Assembly (NCBI GenBank): GCA_022606425.2
Contig: JAHDVF020000418.1
Coordinates: 496,001 to 560,000, forward strand
Origin: Lepidostoma basale
Lineage: Eukaryota > Arthropoda > Insecta > Trichoptera > Lepidostomatidae
DNA: 64,000 nucleotides
Reading direction: 5' to 3'
The notes below the pieces were generated by a model. That model saw only the letters and a list, made by a program, of their open reading frames with translations, was not told where the DNA came from and made no database searches. Positions 10,085-20,190 of the stretch are shown one piece after another. How positions within the stretch are numbered: position 1 is the first letter of the stretch; every line of letters begins with the position of its first letter. Position numbers and translations under genes: made by a program.

Positions 10085-10560
10085 GTTTCAATCCTGGGAT
10101 TGGGTTGCAGCAATTCCTTCTATTCTTCTCTTCCATTCTTCCCTGTCTTGTGCGGCTCTTTTGAGATCTGCATATGATGAGCAGCGCACGTCCACCAACA
10201 GGTCCTCCAGGTACTCTCGGCGACTAGAGTTTGTCCCCTCGGTCATACCCTCCATTATGGCATGCAAGAGACCTTCTTGACGTATTACATGGCCGATCCA
10301 TCTTGCACGCCTTTCGGACAAGGTCCTGAGCAGGTCCCTTCCTCCTTCGACTCTTTGAAGAACCTCCTCATTCGTGATGTGGTCTCTCCAGGAAATTCCT
10401 AATAGTCTTCTATAGGACCACATCTCAAAAGCCTCTAGTCTCCGCTTATCTCTTTCGGATAGGCACCATGTCTCGCAGCCGTACATCAAGATACTCCATA
10501 CATAGGTCTTGATGAGGAGTGTTCTCAGTTTTAGCTCTATATTATTTGATTATATTATTT
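10085..10560 (-). repeat. LIN-I LINE 3' part
   Basis: A 133-codon minus-strand frame: MMYGCETWCLSERDKRRLEA, RRLLGISWRDHITNEEVLQR, RRARWIGHVIRQEGLLHAI and REYLEDLLVDVRCSSYADLK. This is the C-terminal layout of RTE-like LINE ORF2 after the RT domain. No endonuclease or RT motif remains. Confidence 0.7.
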
Positions 10561-10730
10561 TCGACCTTTTATGTATAATACATGTGTACTATTTCAAGTA
10601 AATAAATAAACAAACATAAACACTAGCAGTGCTTTTCTTGTATACAATATATTTTTAAATGATTTTATGCGAATGTAAAAATAAACACCATGTAGATCAT
10701 GATGTGATTATCAAAAATAGCCACAACCAG

Positions 10731-10838
10731 ATGTGTCTTTGCGGATGCTGCGCTGTGCCAAATCTGTTCTGGTACTGTCACCGCTGCAATGGGCGTGAGG
10801 TCACACCCTGTAATTGTTTATCACGAGAAATTAAATAA
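10731..10838 (+). other. Small cysteine-rich open frame, unknown
   Basis: ATG to TAA, 35 codons with eight Cys and one His (MCLCGCC, WYCHRCNGRE, TPCNC). It is preceded by ACAACCAG, a possible splice acceptor, so it could be a terminal exon. No RTE-A or other repeat covers it. It may be a zinc-binding host exon, a gene relic or chance; I do not recognise it. Confidence 0.2.
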
Positions 10839-10899
10839 TAATACATCCCAGAAATAACACTCTTCAACGTTCGCACAGCGTGTCATGCGGGCACGTCAA

Positions 10900-11125
10900 T
10901 CTTCAAAAACAAACCATCACGCCGTTTCCCCAGAAGACAAGGGCAGAGAGAATAGACCGCCACGCGTTCTCGATGAATATAGCACAGACGAATTGCAAGT
11001 CTTGGTGTCGAGAAAGGCTCTGCTCCTCTTATCTAGGCATCTATTGAGTACAGGTAAAATAATACCAGGAACGCATGAGAGATGGTTCGACATTAGGAAG
11101 ACAAGATACTTTCTTTCATCGGAAG
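10900..11125 (-). repeat. RTE-A tail fragment and LIN-C 3' fragment
   Basis: 10905-10990 is a minus-strand RTE-A 3' end (ACCATCACGCCGTTTCCCC). 11020-11120 matches the LIN-C 3' UTR (GAGATGGTTCGACATTAGG). Confidence 0.65.
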
Positions 11126-11129
11126 ATGT

Positions 11130-11592
11130 CATCGCAAACAAAAACCCAAAAAAGCTAAAATGGCAGTGCACAATGGTGTTCTTGTACCGACCTTTATGTA
11201 TGGAAGCGAAGCATTGAACTGGCAAAAGAAGGATGAAAGTAGAATAAATGCAATAGTTGTATAACAAAATAATAAAAGGATCATTAAGATGGTGACAGAC
11301 ACATGGAAAGAATGAATGAAGAAAGAATGGTAAAAAATATATATGTTAACGATGTAAATGGAACTAGAAATACAGGAAGACCGAGGAAAACGTGGCACGA
11401 TCAAATAAATCAAATATTGAATTTCGGCCACGTGAGGAGTCAGAGAAATCGACGCGCGTGCATGACACGACGTATGAATGTTGAGGAAGCGAAAAAAAAT
11501 ATGTCAGGAACGAAAAGTGTGGCAGTCCATTACTTCTGCCTACCCCTCCGGGGAGACGGCGTGATGGTTAGTTAGTTAGTTAGATAGTTAGG
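11130..11592 (+). repeat. RTE-A 3' half
   Basis: A 90-codon frame keeps MERMNEERMVKNIYVNDVNG, GRPRKTWHDQINQILNFGH and CMTRRMNVEEAKKNMSG. The end is GTGATGG with four TTAG-type repeats. The 5' part has an internal deletion. Confidence 0.8.
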
Positions 11593-12115
11593 AACACATG
11601 AGAGATGGTTCGACATTAGGAAGACAAGATACTCTCTAAAGTCAAGAGTATTTGTCTTCTGAACGCACGTTCACTAATATGAAAGACGTCGATCTCCGAA
11701 GAGACCGCGTTCAACAGACTAATTGCTCTTCCCACCGGTGTCACCAGAGGCAGGATGGTTCTAGCGAACGGTAGTTAAACAAACTGTGCTGTCCGAGATA
11801 TCTATCAGGGACAAAAAGACCATCATACTCCAGCACTGCCGAGTTCTAGAAATATCCCCTGATTAATCTAAAGAAATGGGTTATGAGATGCCCATCTCTT
11901 CGAAGCTGTAGAGAATTGGTTCCAAGCATTCCCAAAAGAAATGGCGTGGGATAGAGCCACGGATAGCTACCATACTCCCTCATGTAGAGATACCTCAGAA
12001 TTTTTGTCTGAACCCTCTCCAAAATAACGGAATATCTCGCCTCGTGAGGACTCCATATCACAAAACCACTTTCGAGTCTGCTCAGAAACAATTGGTTATA
12101 TGTTGTTTGGATTCA
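11592..12115 (-). repeat. LIN-C LINE 3' half
   Basis: The minus-strand frame gives LESGFVIWSPHEARYSVILE, ILRYLYMREYGSYPWLYPT and FLLGMLGTNSLQLRRDG, then continues frameshifted to the 3' UTR. LIN-C looks like a Jockey/CR1-superfamily LINE; its complete 3' ends carry TGATTTGATT repeats. 12115-12300 has no gene. Confidence 0.75.
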
Positions 12116-12299
12116 TCTTTGTTTTTTTTTTACGTACAGGTTTGGAATAACAATGTATCCATGTGTGTGTGAACAACATTCTGCCTACGTCACCAATGAC
12201 CTAACTTCGATTGTGTCATTCGATTAAAATGCTATTGTAAGCATTTCAAAAACTATACAAATAATAAAAATATTGATTTCTAAGAAACTTCAATGTATA

Positions 12300-12390
12300 T
12301 AATATATATAATCTTCGTGGTCGAATGTTAAGTGCTTTGACTGCCACCCCAAAGGTCCCGGGTTTGATTCCCGGCGATGGCAGGTCATAA
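12300..12390 (+). repeat. SINE-1 head fragment
   Basis: It has the tRNA-like head with box B GGTTTGATTCCCGG and stops after CGATGGCAG. The body is missing. Confidence 0.65.
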
Positions 12391-12403
12391 AACTTTGAAA
12401 AAC

Positions 12404-12472
12404 ACTTCGCCGAATAACCGTTTTTGTTAATCTGTGACACAGTCGCCGAATAACCGTTTTTGTTAATCTCTC
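12404..12472. repeat. Two-copy tandem repeat
   Basis: CGCCGAATAACCGTTTTTG occurs twice, 36 bases apart (near 12408 and 12444). Confidence 0.7.
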
Positions 12473-12559
12473 GCACGCACAATGTGCGGTCCGCTTCCGA
12501 GAAACGCTCCATAGCTCCCAGTATAACAGGCTTCAGGCTACCGATTGACATATATCCGA

Positions 12560-12840
12560 ACTCGGTATAACGGATAGCCCAAATAGAAGGAAATCCACAC
12601 TTCGCTCGGCGAATTCCTCAGGAAGATTAGTTGAGCCGAAGCGTAGCACTAGTACAAATTACAGGGAACGAACGTTTGCGGTAGCCGGTCCATCAGCTTG
12701 GAACGATTTCCCTTCACACCTCAGATGCATAAATGATCCGACAGATTACAGAAGCTCTAAGCTGAAACCCCATATTTTACACATTTCATACCCTATTTAA
12801 AACTTGTATATTTTGTTCTATTATACTTTCTAACAACAAC
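12560..12840 (+). repeat. LIN-D LINE fragment
   Basis: It has the CGGAATTCCTCAGGAAGAT-like region, FAVAGPSAWNDFPSHLRC-coding sequence and CATTTCATACCCTATTTAAA, colinear with 27.9-28.2 kb. Confidence 0.65.
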
Positions 12841-12879
12841 AACAAACATGAGTGGAAGAATATACTAACAACAACAACA

Positions 12880-13265
12880 AAAAACCATCACGCCGTTTCC
12901 CCGCAGGGGTAGGCAGAAAGATGGACCGCCACACTACTCTATCCTGGCACACCTCTCTAGCTTCATCCACATTCATACAGCGAGTCATACACGCACGTCG
13001 ATTCCTCCAACTTCTAGCATGACCAACTTTTAAAATTTGATTAATTTGGTCATGCCATGTTTTCCTCGGTCTGCCTCTGTCTGCCTCGACTCCGTACTCC
13101 ATATACATCATTAGCGTATACTTTCTTAACCATTATTTCTCCATCCATGCGCTCCATATGTCCGAACCAACGCAGCGATCCTTTCATAATACCTTCTTCC
13201 GCTCTACATTCCTTTCTTATATCAGCATTTTTCATGATGCATTTCAGCATTTCTCATCTTTCTTA
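12880..13265 (-). repeat. RTE-A 3' half
   Basis: Minus-strand frames read MKGSLRWFGHMERMDGEIMV, GRPRKTWHDQINQILKVGH and CMNVDEAREVCQDRVVWRSI in two frames, with the 3' end at about 12884 (ACCATCACGCCGTTTCC). Confidence 0.8.
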
Positions 13266-13750
13266 ATAGAAAGAGTTAAAAAGACGACAACTGAAAGAGT
13301 GTGGGATGTATGGATCAGATTTTAGCACTTCGAACGCTTGCGGAGAAGTTTATGGTCAAAAGGCGTAAGCTTTTCTGTGCGTTCGTCGATTTTCAAAAAG
13401 CCTATGATCGAGCGAACAGAGATAAACTGTGGTCAATCTTGTCCGAATACGGAGTGAGCACAAAACTGATACGGGCGGTTGCTTCTCTCTACGAAGGGAG
13501 CACTGCCAGTGTTAGGGTAAATGGGGACATCACGCCCTGGTTTGATATCACGAAGGGTGTTAAGCAGGGCTGCGTGATGTCTCCATGGTTGTTCAATCTG
13601 TATATGGACAAGTGTATGAAATAACTGAAAGGTATAAATGCTGGTGCTAAGATGAGTGATCTGTCTGTTAATTGTCTGCTTTACGCGGACGATGCCGTTC
13701 TCGTTGCGGATAGTGCGGACAAATTACAAGTCTTAGAATATACTAAAAAA
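13265..13750 (+). mobile_element. RTE-A reverse transcriptase domain fragment
   Basis: A 107-codon frame covers RT palm motifs: KLFCAFVDFQKAYDRANRDK (RT motif A), VRVNGDITPWFDITKGVKQG and CVMSPWLFNLYMDKCMK. After an ATAA stop the same frame continues LLYADDAVLVADSADKLQV, with the YADD catalytic motif. It ends abruptly at LQVLE. No endonuclease remains. Confidence 0.85.
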
Positions 13751-13925
13751 GCTAAAACCGTTCATTCCTAACATACTTCTCTCAACGTGTCATGCACACA
13801 TCTCGATATCTCTGATTCTTCAAGTGTCCAATATTTTAAATTTGATTGATTCAATCGTGACACGTTTTCCTTGAACTTCATCTACTCCCCGTTCCGTTAT
13901 TTTCCAAACTATCTTAAAACCCTTC
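13750..13925 (-). repeat. RTE-A 3' fragment (decayed)
   Basis: Minus-strand scraps include CATGCACACATCTCGAT, TTTAAATTTGATTGATTCA and GTTTTCCTTGAACTTC. A PLE-D scrap (TATTGTTTCTTGAACAATGA) follows at 13930-13960. Confidence 0.5.
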
Positions 13926-13964
13926 ATTTATTGTTTCTTGAACAATGATATAATTATCCATACA

Positions 13965-14440
13965 AATTATCAATATGTTTGGAAGCGAAGCATGGAACTG
14001 GCGAAAGAATGATGAAAGTAGAATAAATGCAGTAGAAATGAGATCTCGTAGACGAATGTGCGGATACTCTGTGTATGATAGAGTGTCGAATGAAAATATA
14101 AGAAGTGAATGCGGTGCGAATTATGGTGTTATGAACAAAATAATGAAAGGATCATTAAGATGGTATGGACACATGGAAAGAATGAATGAAGAAAGAATGG
14201 TAAAAAAAATATGTTAACGATGTAAATGGAGCTAGAAATAGAATCGAAAGATACAATCAAATAAATCAAATATTGAAAGTCGGCCACGTGAGGAGTCGGA
14301 GAAATCAACGCGCGTGCATGACACGATATATGAATGTTGTGGAATCGAGAAAAATATGTCAGGAAAGAAAGGTGTGGCAGTTCATTCTTTCTGCCTACCC
14401 CTTCGGGGAGACGACGTGATGGTTAGTTAGTTAGTTAGTT
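13965..14440 (+). repeat. RTE-A 3' half
   Basis: An 80-codon frame: MFGSEAWNWRKNDESRINAV, RRMCGYSVYDRVSNENIRSE and MKGSLRWYGHMERMNEERMV. After a frameshift it continues to the GTTAGTTAGTTAGTT tail. Confidence 0.8.
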
Positions 14441-14449
14441 TTAAATAAT

Positions 14450-14640
14450 CAATACATTAGTAGAAAACTCATTAAACTTCCGTTTTCTATAAGTTTTATC
14501 ATATTTTATGGGAACGGCATGTTTCGCCTTGCTGGGGCATTGTCAATTATCTTTTCAATAACATTTGATAATGTCTTACCAAGGCGAAATATGTAATACA
14601 AATAAAATCTAGAAAACTAACGTTTTTAAACTAATTAATG
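14450..14640. repeat. PLE-D inverted pair with hammerhead-like motifs
   Basis: The left (minus) motif has GCC/GGC stem II, intact GAAA and ACATGCC. The right (plus) motif has TTGATAA, GTC/GGC, GAAATATGTA. The arms diverge from a shared centre near 14555. Flanks are PLE-D specific (AAAACTCATTAAACTTCCG, AAATCTAGAAAACTAACG). Confidence 0.65.
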
Positions 14641-14644
14641 AATA

Positions 14645-14840
14645 TTTAATTATTTTGTTAATGACACTTCAATTCGCACCGCATTCACTTCATTTGACAA
14701 TTTCATATACAGACTTACCACACATTTTCTTATTTCTACTTCATTTATTCTACTTCCATCCTTCTTTTGCCAGTTCCAAGCTTCACTTCCATACATAAGG
14801 GTCGGTACAAGAACACCATCATTCACTGCCATCTACATAA
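14645..14840 (-). repeat. RTE-A fragment
   Basis: The minus-strand 60-codon frame MAVNDGVLVPTLMYGSEAWN, WQKKDGSRINEVEIRKC spans the block just after the RT domain. From 14840 to 15445 I see no gene. A GC-richer patch near 15000-15090 and a repeated TAATACATATATAGT (15170 and 15220) are the only structure. Confidence 0.75.
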
Positions 14841-15444
14841 TAATACATTTATACAAAAAAATTCTAGAATTAAGACTATATCATGCCCTTTATGCAAATA
14901 GTAAAATGCAGTAATGTGCGGCGTAAAAAGGTTCCGATCTAATATACTTGTCTTCGTAAAGAAATCCGCGCCGATCGAAGAGGTGCCGCCAAATACACGC
15001 TAGATGCACTGTACCCGCTCGCGACGTGAGTTGCGCGTCTCTGTCGTCAGAGGCGCTATCCTCTATCAAAGCCCATAGGCCGCGAAGTTTAAATGGCTGC
15101 CTTGATTTTATTTAGCACTTACACAAATCACTTTTGTATGCTTTGATTTAATAGCATTCTTACGCAATTTTTAATACATATATAGTTGTGATTACTGTAT
15201 GTATATTATTATACACTTATTAATACATATATAGTAGCGATTACGTTAAATTTTCTATATAAAATATGGCGGGAACTATTTGAATAACGTTCTCTCAACG
15301 CGGGAATGAAATTGGAACTAAGTTGAAGTATTGAAATCTCACGATAGTCATTTTCCTGTATAAATATGTACAGTAATAAAACATGTGTTTTTAGATTCAA
15401 AATGGTGGTCTACCAGAGACGAGAGGACATATTTTATATATTAT

Positions 15445-15872
15445 ATTATATTAAAACTAATGCAGTAGAAATGAGATCTCTTAGACGAATGTGGAGATAC
15501 TCTGTGTATGATAGAGTGTCGAAAGAAAATATAAGAAGTGAATGCGGTGCAAATGATGGTGTTATGAACAAAGCAATGAAAGGATCATTAAGATGGTTTG
15601 GACATATGGAAAGAATGAATGAAGAAAGAATGGTAAAAAAATTATATGTTAACGATGTAAATGGAACTAGAAATAGAGGAAGACCGAGGAAAACGTGGCA
15701 CGATCAAATAAATCAAATATTGAATGTCGGCCACGTGAGGAGTCAGAGAAATCGACGCGCGTGCATGACACGATGTATGAATGTTGAGGAAGCGAGAGAA
15801 ATGTGTCAGGAAAGAAAAGTGTGGCAGTCCATTCTTTCTGCCTACCCCTTCGGGGAGACGGCGTGATGGTTA
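15445..15872 (+). repeat. RTE-A 3' half, open frame
   Basis: About 135 codons stay open: [60 protein letters not shown] and KVWQSILSAYPFGETA then TGA. It ends in GATGGTTAGTTAG. Among the least decayed C-terminal copies in the window. Confidence 0.85.
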
Positions 15873-15889
15873 GTTAGTTTTTAAAACTA

Positions 15890-16215
15890 ACTAGTAGCCA
15901 GAAAAAATGGAACGTCACACTGCCCTGCTCTGACATACTTTTTTCGATTCCTCAACATTAGTGAATCCTACCATGCATGCTCGTCGATTTTTCCGACTTC
16001 GAATGTGGTCGCCTTTCAATATTTTATTAATTTGATCGTGCTATGCTTTCCTTGGTCTTCCGCTGCTTCTTTTTCCACTCACATTGCTTGTATGCAGAAT
16101 TTTAACCATTCTTCTCTCGCCCATTCGTTCCGTGCGTTCAAACCATCTCAGGGATCATTTTATACTTTGACTTACGATGCAATCATCTGCCTTACATTTT
16201 TCCTACGGCCCGGGA
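15890..16215 (-). repeat. RTE-A fragment (divergent subfamily)
   Basis: Minus strand from CGTCACACTGCCCTGC through TTTCCTTGGTCTTCCGC to GATGCAATCATCTGCC. It shares subfamily-specific words with 29.4-29.8 and 22.6 kb. Confidence 0.7.
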
Positions 16216-16380
16216 AACGGCGTGATCAAATCAAATCAAATCAGTTTATTTCGTCAATAGACATTACAAAATTAATTTTTAAGGCATCTATTGAGAACAG
16301 GTAAAATAACATATTGTGTATAGTATACTACCAGAAACACATGAGAGATGGTTCGACATTAGGAAGACAAGATAATAATA
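16215..16380 (-). repeat. LIN-C 3' terminus
   Basis: Minus-strand LIN-C end: AATCAAATCAAATCAGTTTA tail, then CATTACAAAATTA and ACATGAGAGATGGTTCGAC. Confidence 0.75.
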
Positions 16381-16384
16381 AACT

Positions 16385-16810
16385 AATTAACCATCACGCC
16401 GTCTCCTCGAAAGCGTAGGCAGAAAGAATGGACTGTCACACTTTTACTGATGCGGCACTCCATCCTTCTCTTTTCGCCCCGCGGGAGACGCAATGTGATG
16501 GGTTGCGAACCTCATCGCCACCAATAGGCATCTCCCGCGCACACTTCGATCGTCCAACACCCACAAAATAAATCTAAAACAAATAATATAAAATACAATG
16601 ATATAAAATAAAAATAATTTAACACGAAATGTTCTTTTTAGATGGTGCACATATTGTCTATTTAATTTATGTTCCACGTATCCACCGTTTTTTAATTTAG
16701 CACATAATCTAATAACACATTATGTTTTTTTTCGATGTTGCACATGTTGACATGGACGATCCGGACTTTTGTGTTTATTTAATTTATGTTACACGTATCC
16801 ACCGTTTTTT
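16385..16810 (-). repeat. SINE-2 composite element
   Basis: Minus strand. The RTE-A-like tail is at 16388-16440, the head (GATGCGGCACTCCATCC, GGTTGCGAACCTCATCGCC, CGCGCACACTTCGATCG) at 16445-16555, then an AT-rich body. The 5' unit AACGGTGGATACGTGTAACA is duplicated. Other copies: 31075, 32578 and 55022. Confidence 0.75.
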
Positions 16811-16811
16811 A

Positions 16812-17075
16812 AATTAGCTGTAATTAGGCACTTAACCAGCTCTCCAGGCAAGATACTCTCCAGAATTAAGAGTATTTGCCTTCTGAACGTACTCTCACTA
16901 ATATGAAAGACGTCGATCTCCGAGGAGACCGCGTACAGCAGATTAATTGCTCTTCCCACTGGTGTCACCAGAGGCACGTTGGTTCTGACGGCCGGTAGGT
17001 AAAACAATCCATGCTGTCGGAGATATCTATCAGGGACAAAAAGCCGAACACCCTCCAGCACGGCCGAGTTCTCGA
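16812..17075 (-). repeat. LIN-C LINE C-terminal fragment
   Basis: A 90-codon minus-strand frame: MLEGVRLFVPDRYLRQHGLF, YLPAVRTNVPLVTPVGRAIN and FRRQILLILESILPGELV. It lacks the upstream RT-proximal part. Confidence 0.75.
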
Positions 17076-17089
17076 AATGTGTTGGTTAG

Positions 17090-17690
17090 TTAGTAGTTAC
17101 ATACTAACGCAATCTCTTCGCCCAGATGTAGAGATAAAATGCAGAATTGAGGCAGCAAAAACTACGTTTAATAAAATGAAATCACTCTTCTGCAATGATA
17201 ACGTAAACTTGAAACTCCGCCAGAGAATGATCAAATGCTATGTGTGGTATGTTTTATTGTACGGGTGTGAAACGTGGACCTTGAAAGTTAACTCAATGAA
17301 CAGACTGGAAGCATTTGAAATGTGGCTCCATCGCCGAATGCTCAGAGTTCCCTGGACAGGCATGGTTACCAATACCGAAGTCCTGAGGCGAACTAGAGTT
17401 GACAGGGAACTGTTATCAACTATCAAGGTTAGAAAGATCTCACATCTGGGCTATATACTGCGTGGGGAAAAGTACCACCTTCTCCAACTGATATTAGAGG
17501 GGAAAATTGAGGGACGCCGAGGGCCCGGAAGGAGACAAATGTCCTGGCTGCGAAACGTGAGGGAGTGGACCGGCATCCGAAGTGTGGAGGAGCTGTTCTG
17601 AGCGGCGCAAGACAGGGACAGGTTCACCGAGGTGATCGCCAACGTTGGGGGGACCCGACAGGGCACTTGAAGAAGAATAAGAAGTTAGTA
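17090..17690 (+). mobile_element. LIN-B non-LTR retrotransposon, longest copy
   Basis: An open frame to 17601 covers EAAKTTFNKMKSLFCNDNVN, LYGCETWTLKVNSMNRLEAF, HRRMLRVPWTGMVTNTEVLR, RGEKYHLLQLILEGKIEGRR and WLRNVREWTGIRSVEELF. After a TGA it continues AAQDRDRFTEVIANVGGT. The 3' end is GGCACTTGAAGAAGAATAAG. The layout is that of RTE-like ORF2 after the RT palm; the RT and endonuclease are missing. 17690-17950 shows no gene. Confidence 0.8.
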
Positions 17691-17954
17691 GTTAATTCTT
17701 TTTTCACGCATGCAAATGAAATATGGAATATAAGTTTATTAAACTATGAAGATTGCAGATTTTCGATGGTGTGCGGTGAGCTAATCTTCCGTATTGACCC
17801 GGCCTTATCTCAACTAATAATACATAAAGTATAAATGTATGAATAAAGCTATTTATAGCGATGCATACACGGCTGTAACCATATAAACCCTGGTTCCATC
17901 ATAAACTACATCACCAATCGAACGTGTGTCGAAGGATATAGCCGTGACACCTAT

Positions 17955-18665
17955 AATACAAAGATTAGAAAATTCAAGTGTATGAAAGAGCTGAAAGGGT
18001 TGGATGTAGGTGCCAAAATGACCAGAGTGTCAGCTAGCTGTCTCTTGTATGCGGATGACGCTATTCTGCTTGCAGACAACGAGCATGAACTACAAGTCCT
18101 GGTGAATAGTATGTATGAGGTATGCATGCGAAATGATCTGATGATGAATGTGAACAAGTCCAAGGTAATGATTTTTGAAAAAGAAGAAATCATGACAGTC
18201 TGTAACATTAGCGTGAATGGTGAAAATTTTAAGCAAGTAGGATGAGTTCGTGTAAAAGTGTAGAGGGATATTGAAAGAAGGGTTGGGGCAGGCAACAAAG
18301 TGAATGGTGCACTGAAAGTTGTCATCGAAAAAGCTAAAATGGCAGTGCACAATGGTGTTCATATACCGACCCTTATGTATGAAAGCGAAGTTTGGAACTG
18401 GCAAAGGATAAAGGAAGAATAAATGCAGTAGAAATGAGATCTCTTAGACGAATGTGCGGATATTCTGTGTATGATAGAGTGTCGAATGAAAATATAAGAA
18501 GTGAATGCGGTGCGAATGATGGTGTTATGAACAAAATAATGAAAGGATCATTATGATGGGTTGGACACATGGAAAGAATTAATGAAGAAGGAATGGTAAA
18601 AAAGTATATGTTAACGATGTGAATGGAACTAGAAATAGAGGAAGACCGAGAAAAACGTGGCACTC
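17955..18665 (+). repeat. RTE-A, RT to C-terminus, frameshifted
   Basis: The 87-codon frame at 17982-18245 has MTRVSASCLLYADDAILLAD (YADD catalytic site) and MNVNKSKVMIFEKEEIMTVC. Frameshifted C-terminal blocks follow to GAGGAAGACCGAG near 18650, where LIN-C sequence interrupts. Confidence 0.8.
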
Positions 18666-19015
18666 GGCAGTGCTCCAGCGTATGTTTGTGTTTTTATCCC
18701 TGATAGATATCTCCGACAGCACAGATTGTTTAACTACCGATCGCTAGAACCGTCCTGCCTCTGGTGACACCGGTGGGAAGAGCAATTAGTCTGTTGAACG
18801 CGGTCTCCTCGGAGATCGATGTCTTTCATATTAATGAAAGTACTTTCAGAAGGCAAATCTCTTAATTCTGGAGAGTATCCTGTCTTCCTAATGTCGAACC
18901 ATCTCTCATGCGTTTCTGGTAGTATACTATACACAATATATTAATTTTACCTGTTCTCGACGCCTCAAAAAATATTTTTTTAATGTCTATTGATGAAATA
19001 AACTGATTTGATTTT
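18665..19015 (+). repeat. LIN-C 3' fragment
   Basis: It runs from GTCCCTGATAGATATCTCCG-like sequence (18698) through GGTGACACCGGTGGGAAG to the 3' UTR and an AAACTGATTTGATTTTATTT end. Confidence 0.75.
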
Positions 19016-19019
19016 ATTT

Positions 19020-19165
19020 GAAAAAAAAATCCACCTTCCAACAATGTTCCCATCAGACGTAAGAGTAATAGCCACAAGAGCTGAACCTCTGTAAGCCAGA
19101 AGAGGTTTTGATTCAAAATTTCTTACGCAAGCCGGGCTTCCGAGCTTCTATGGGAGTACCGCCAG
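19020..19165 (-). mobile_element. hAT-like element fragment
   Basis: It shares ACAATGTTCCCATCAGACG, CTGAACCTCTGTAAGCCAG, AATTTCTTACGCAAGCCGGG and AGTACCGCCA with 58.77-58.93 kb. On the minus strand the end reads like the CAGTGGCGGTAC terminus seen at 48539 and 61153. RTE-A scraps follow at 19200-19280. Confidence 0.5.
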
Positions 19166-19460
19166 AGGCTAGACATACTTCGATTCTCAGATATGTATGA
19201 AATTTGGCATGTATGACACGATGTATGAATGTTGAAGAATCGAGGGAAGTATGTCAGGAAAGAACAAAGTGGCGGTCCAAGGGCGTTTTGTTTTATTACG
19301 CAAAAACAGTATAATTTCTTGCGTGCGTACATAAGTAGACACGCGGTTATTTTTATTTTTTAAATTAAAACATTGGTTCTCTTTATGTTCGCCATACTTT
19401 ATGTTGTAGATGTTTTATTTGTCTTTTTCTATACATTATATATACAACACTATTAAAATT

Positions 19461-19505
19461 ACATAGACATGTTTCGGACAACCAGTCCTTCTTCAGTGAT
19501 ACATA
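19461..19505 (-). ncRNA. Hammerhead-ribozyme-like motif (PLE-A left)
   Basis: Core CTGAAGA at 19496-19490; unpaired A 19489; stem II GGAC 19488-19485 with GTCC 19479-19476; GAAA 19475-19472; stem III A-C/G-T closed by a 2-base loop; predicted cleavage after C19466. Upstream TATCA pairs with the TGATA kept in the partner copy; this copy has lost TGA there, so stem I is damaged. Confidence 0.55.
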
Positions 19506-19787
19506 TTTTACAACATTTTGAATGTACACACATACTTGTAGAAGAATACTGGATTTTACCCATTGCGGGTGCCTTTCGCATTGCGTTAACAAAAAGATCT
19601 TCTGCTTAATGTTTAAATCCAATCTTCATAGATGGCACTAGTGTGAAGATTGAAACTAACATGTGAAGTTTGGTGTTACATATTAACATATATACAACTT
19701 CCAAAAATTTGTCAGACATGGTGGTCGTAAAAAAGGTGGAATGGGGAATGTTGTATTACATAAATTTTGAATACGTATTTTCATAAT

Positions 19788-19835
19788 ATGTATGACTGAA
19801 GAAGGACTAGTTGTCCGAAACATGTCTGATATGTA
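19788..19835 (+). ncRNA. Hammerhead-ribozyme-like motif (PLE-A right)
   Basis: Core CTGAAGA at 19796-19802; A 19803; stem II GGAC 19804-19807 with GTCC 19813-19816; GAAA 19817-19820; CATGTC 19821-19826 with predicted cleavage after 19826. Stem I TATGA/TGATA keeps four of five pairs; the other copy has the pairing base (TATCA). Confidence 0.6.
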
Positions 19836-20039
19836 ATTTTAATAGTGTTGTATATACAAAGTATATATAAAAAAAGAAAAAGACAAAGAAAACATTGTTT
19901 TTTCAATTTTTAATTTCAATTTTCAAAAGTGAAAAAGCAGTGTTTATGTTAGTATGAAAAATACTTACGGTTCTGCCCCTCCAACTCTCCTTCCTTTTCA
20001 ATCTAGGCATTGTCCTACGAACTATACTTTCAAAATCAT

Positions 20040-20190
20040 TTAATATACTTGAGGCGTTAACACTGTGGAATTCCATAATGACGAATTTTTATGAATTAAA
20101 ACACTGTTTATTCCACATTTTAGTATATTTTTCTCGACGTGTTTCGAAGGCTTTACACCTTCATCATCGGGAGAACGATATAAACGACAA
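20040..20190 (-). mobile_element. PLE-E fragment with intact hammerhead-like fold
   Basis: Minus strand. The motif at 20175-20131 is followed by the family 3' flank (AAAACAGTGTTTTAATTC-type words, GTGGAATTCCATAATGACG on plus). Copies of this flank occur at 0.8, 21.2, 37.8 and 60.1 kb. 20190-20440 has no gene. Confidence 0.65.
20131..20175 (-). ncRNA. Hammerhead-ribozyme-like motif (PLE-E)
   Basis: Stem I TTCTC (20175-20171) pairs perfectly with GAGAA (20135-20131). Core CCGATGA 20170-20164, an unpaired T, stem II GAAGG/CCTTC (20162-20158, 20150-20146), GAAA 20145-20142, stem III A-C/G-T with loop AC, GTC ending at 20136. The only departure from the consensus core is C in place of U4. Confidence 0.6.

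Larger units (their letters stand above)
19440..19870. mobile_element. PLE-A element with a divergent pair of hammerhead-like motifs
   Basis: The left motif is minus (about 19505 down to 19461) and the right motif plus (19788-19831). Each reads CTGAAGA, one A, GGAC, a 5-base loop, GTCC, GAAA, CATGTC. The related internal stretch (AGACATGGTGGTCGTAA, GGAATGGGGAATGTTG) recurs at 24.6 kb without motifs. No Penelope-type protein was seen. Confidence 0.65.

Noticed and set aside
15000..15110. Promoter or exon in the GC-richer patch
   Set aside because: No open frame with splice signals and no defined core promoter element.
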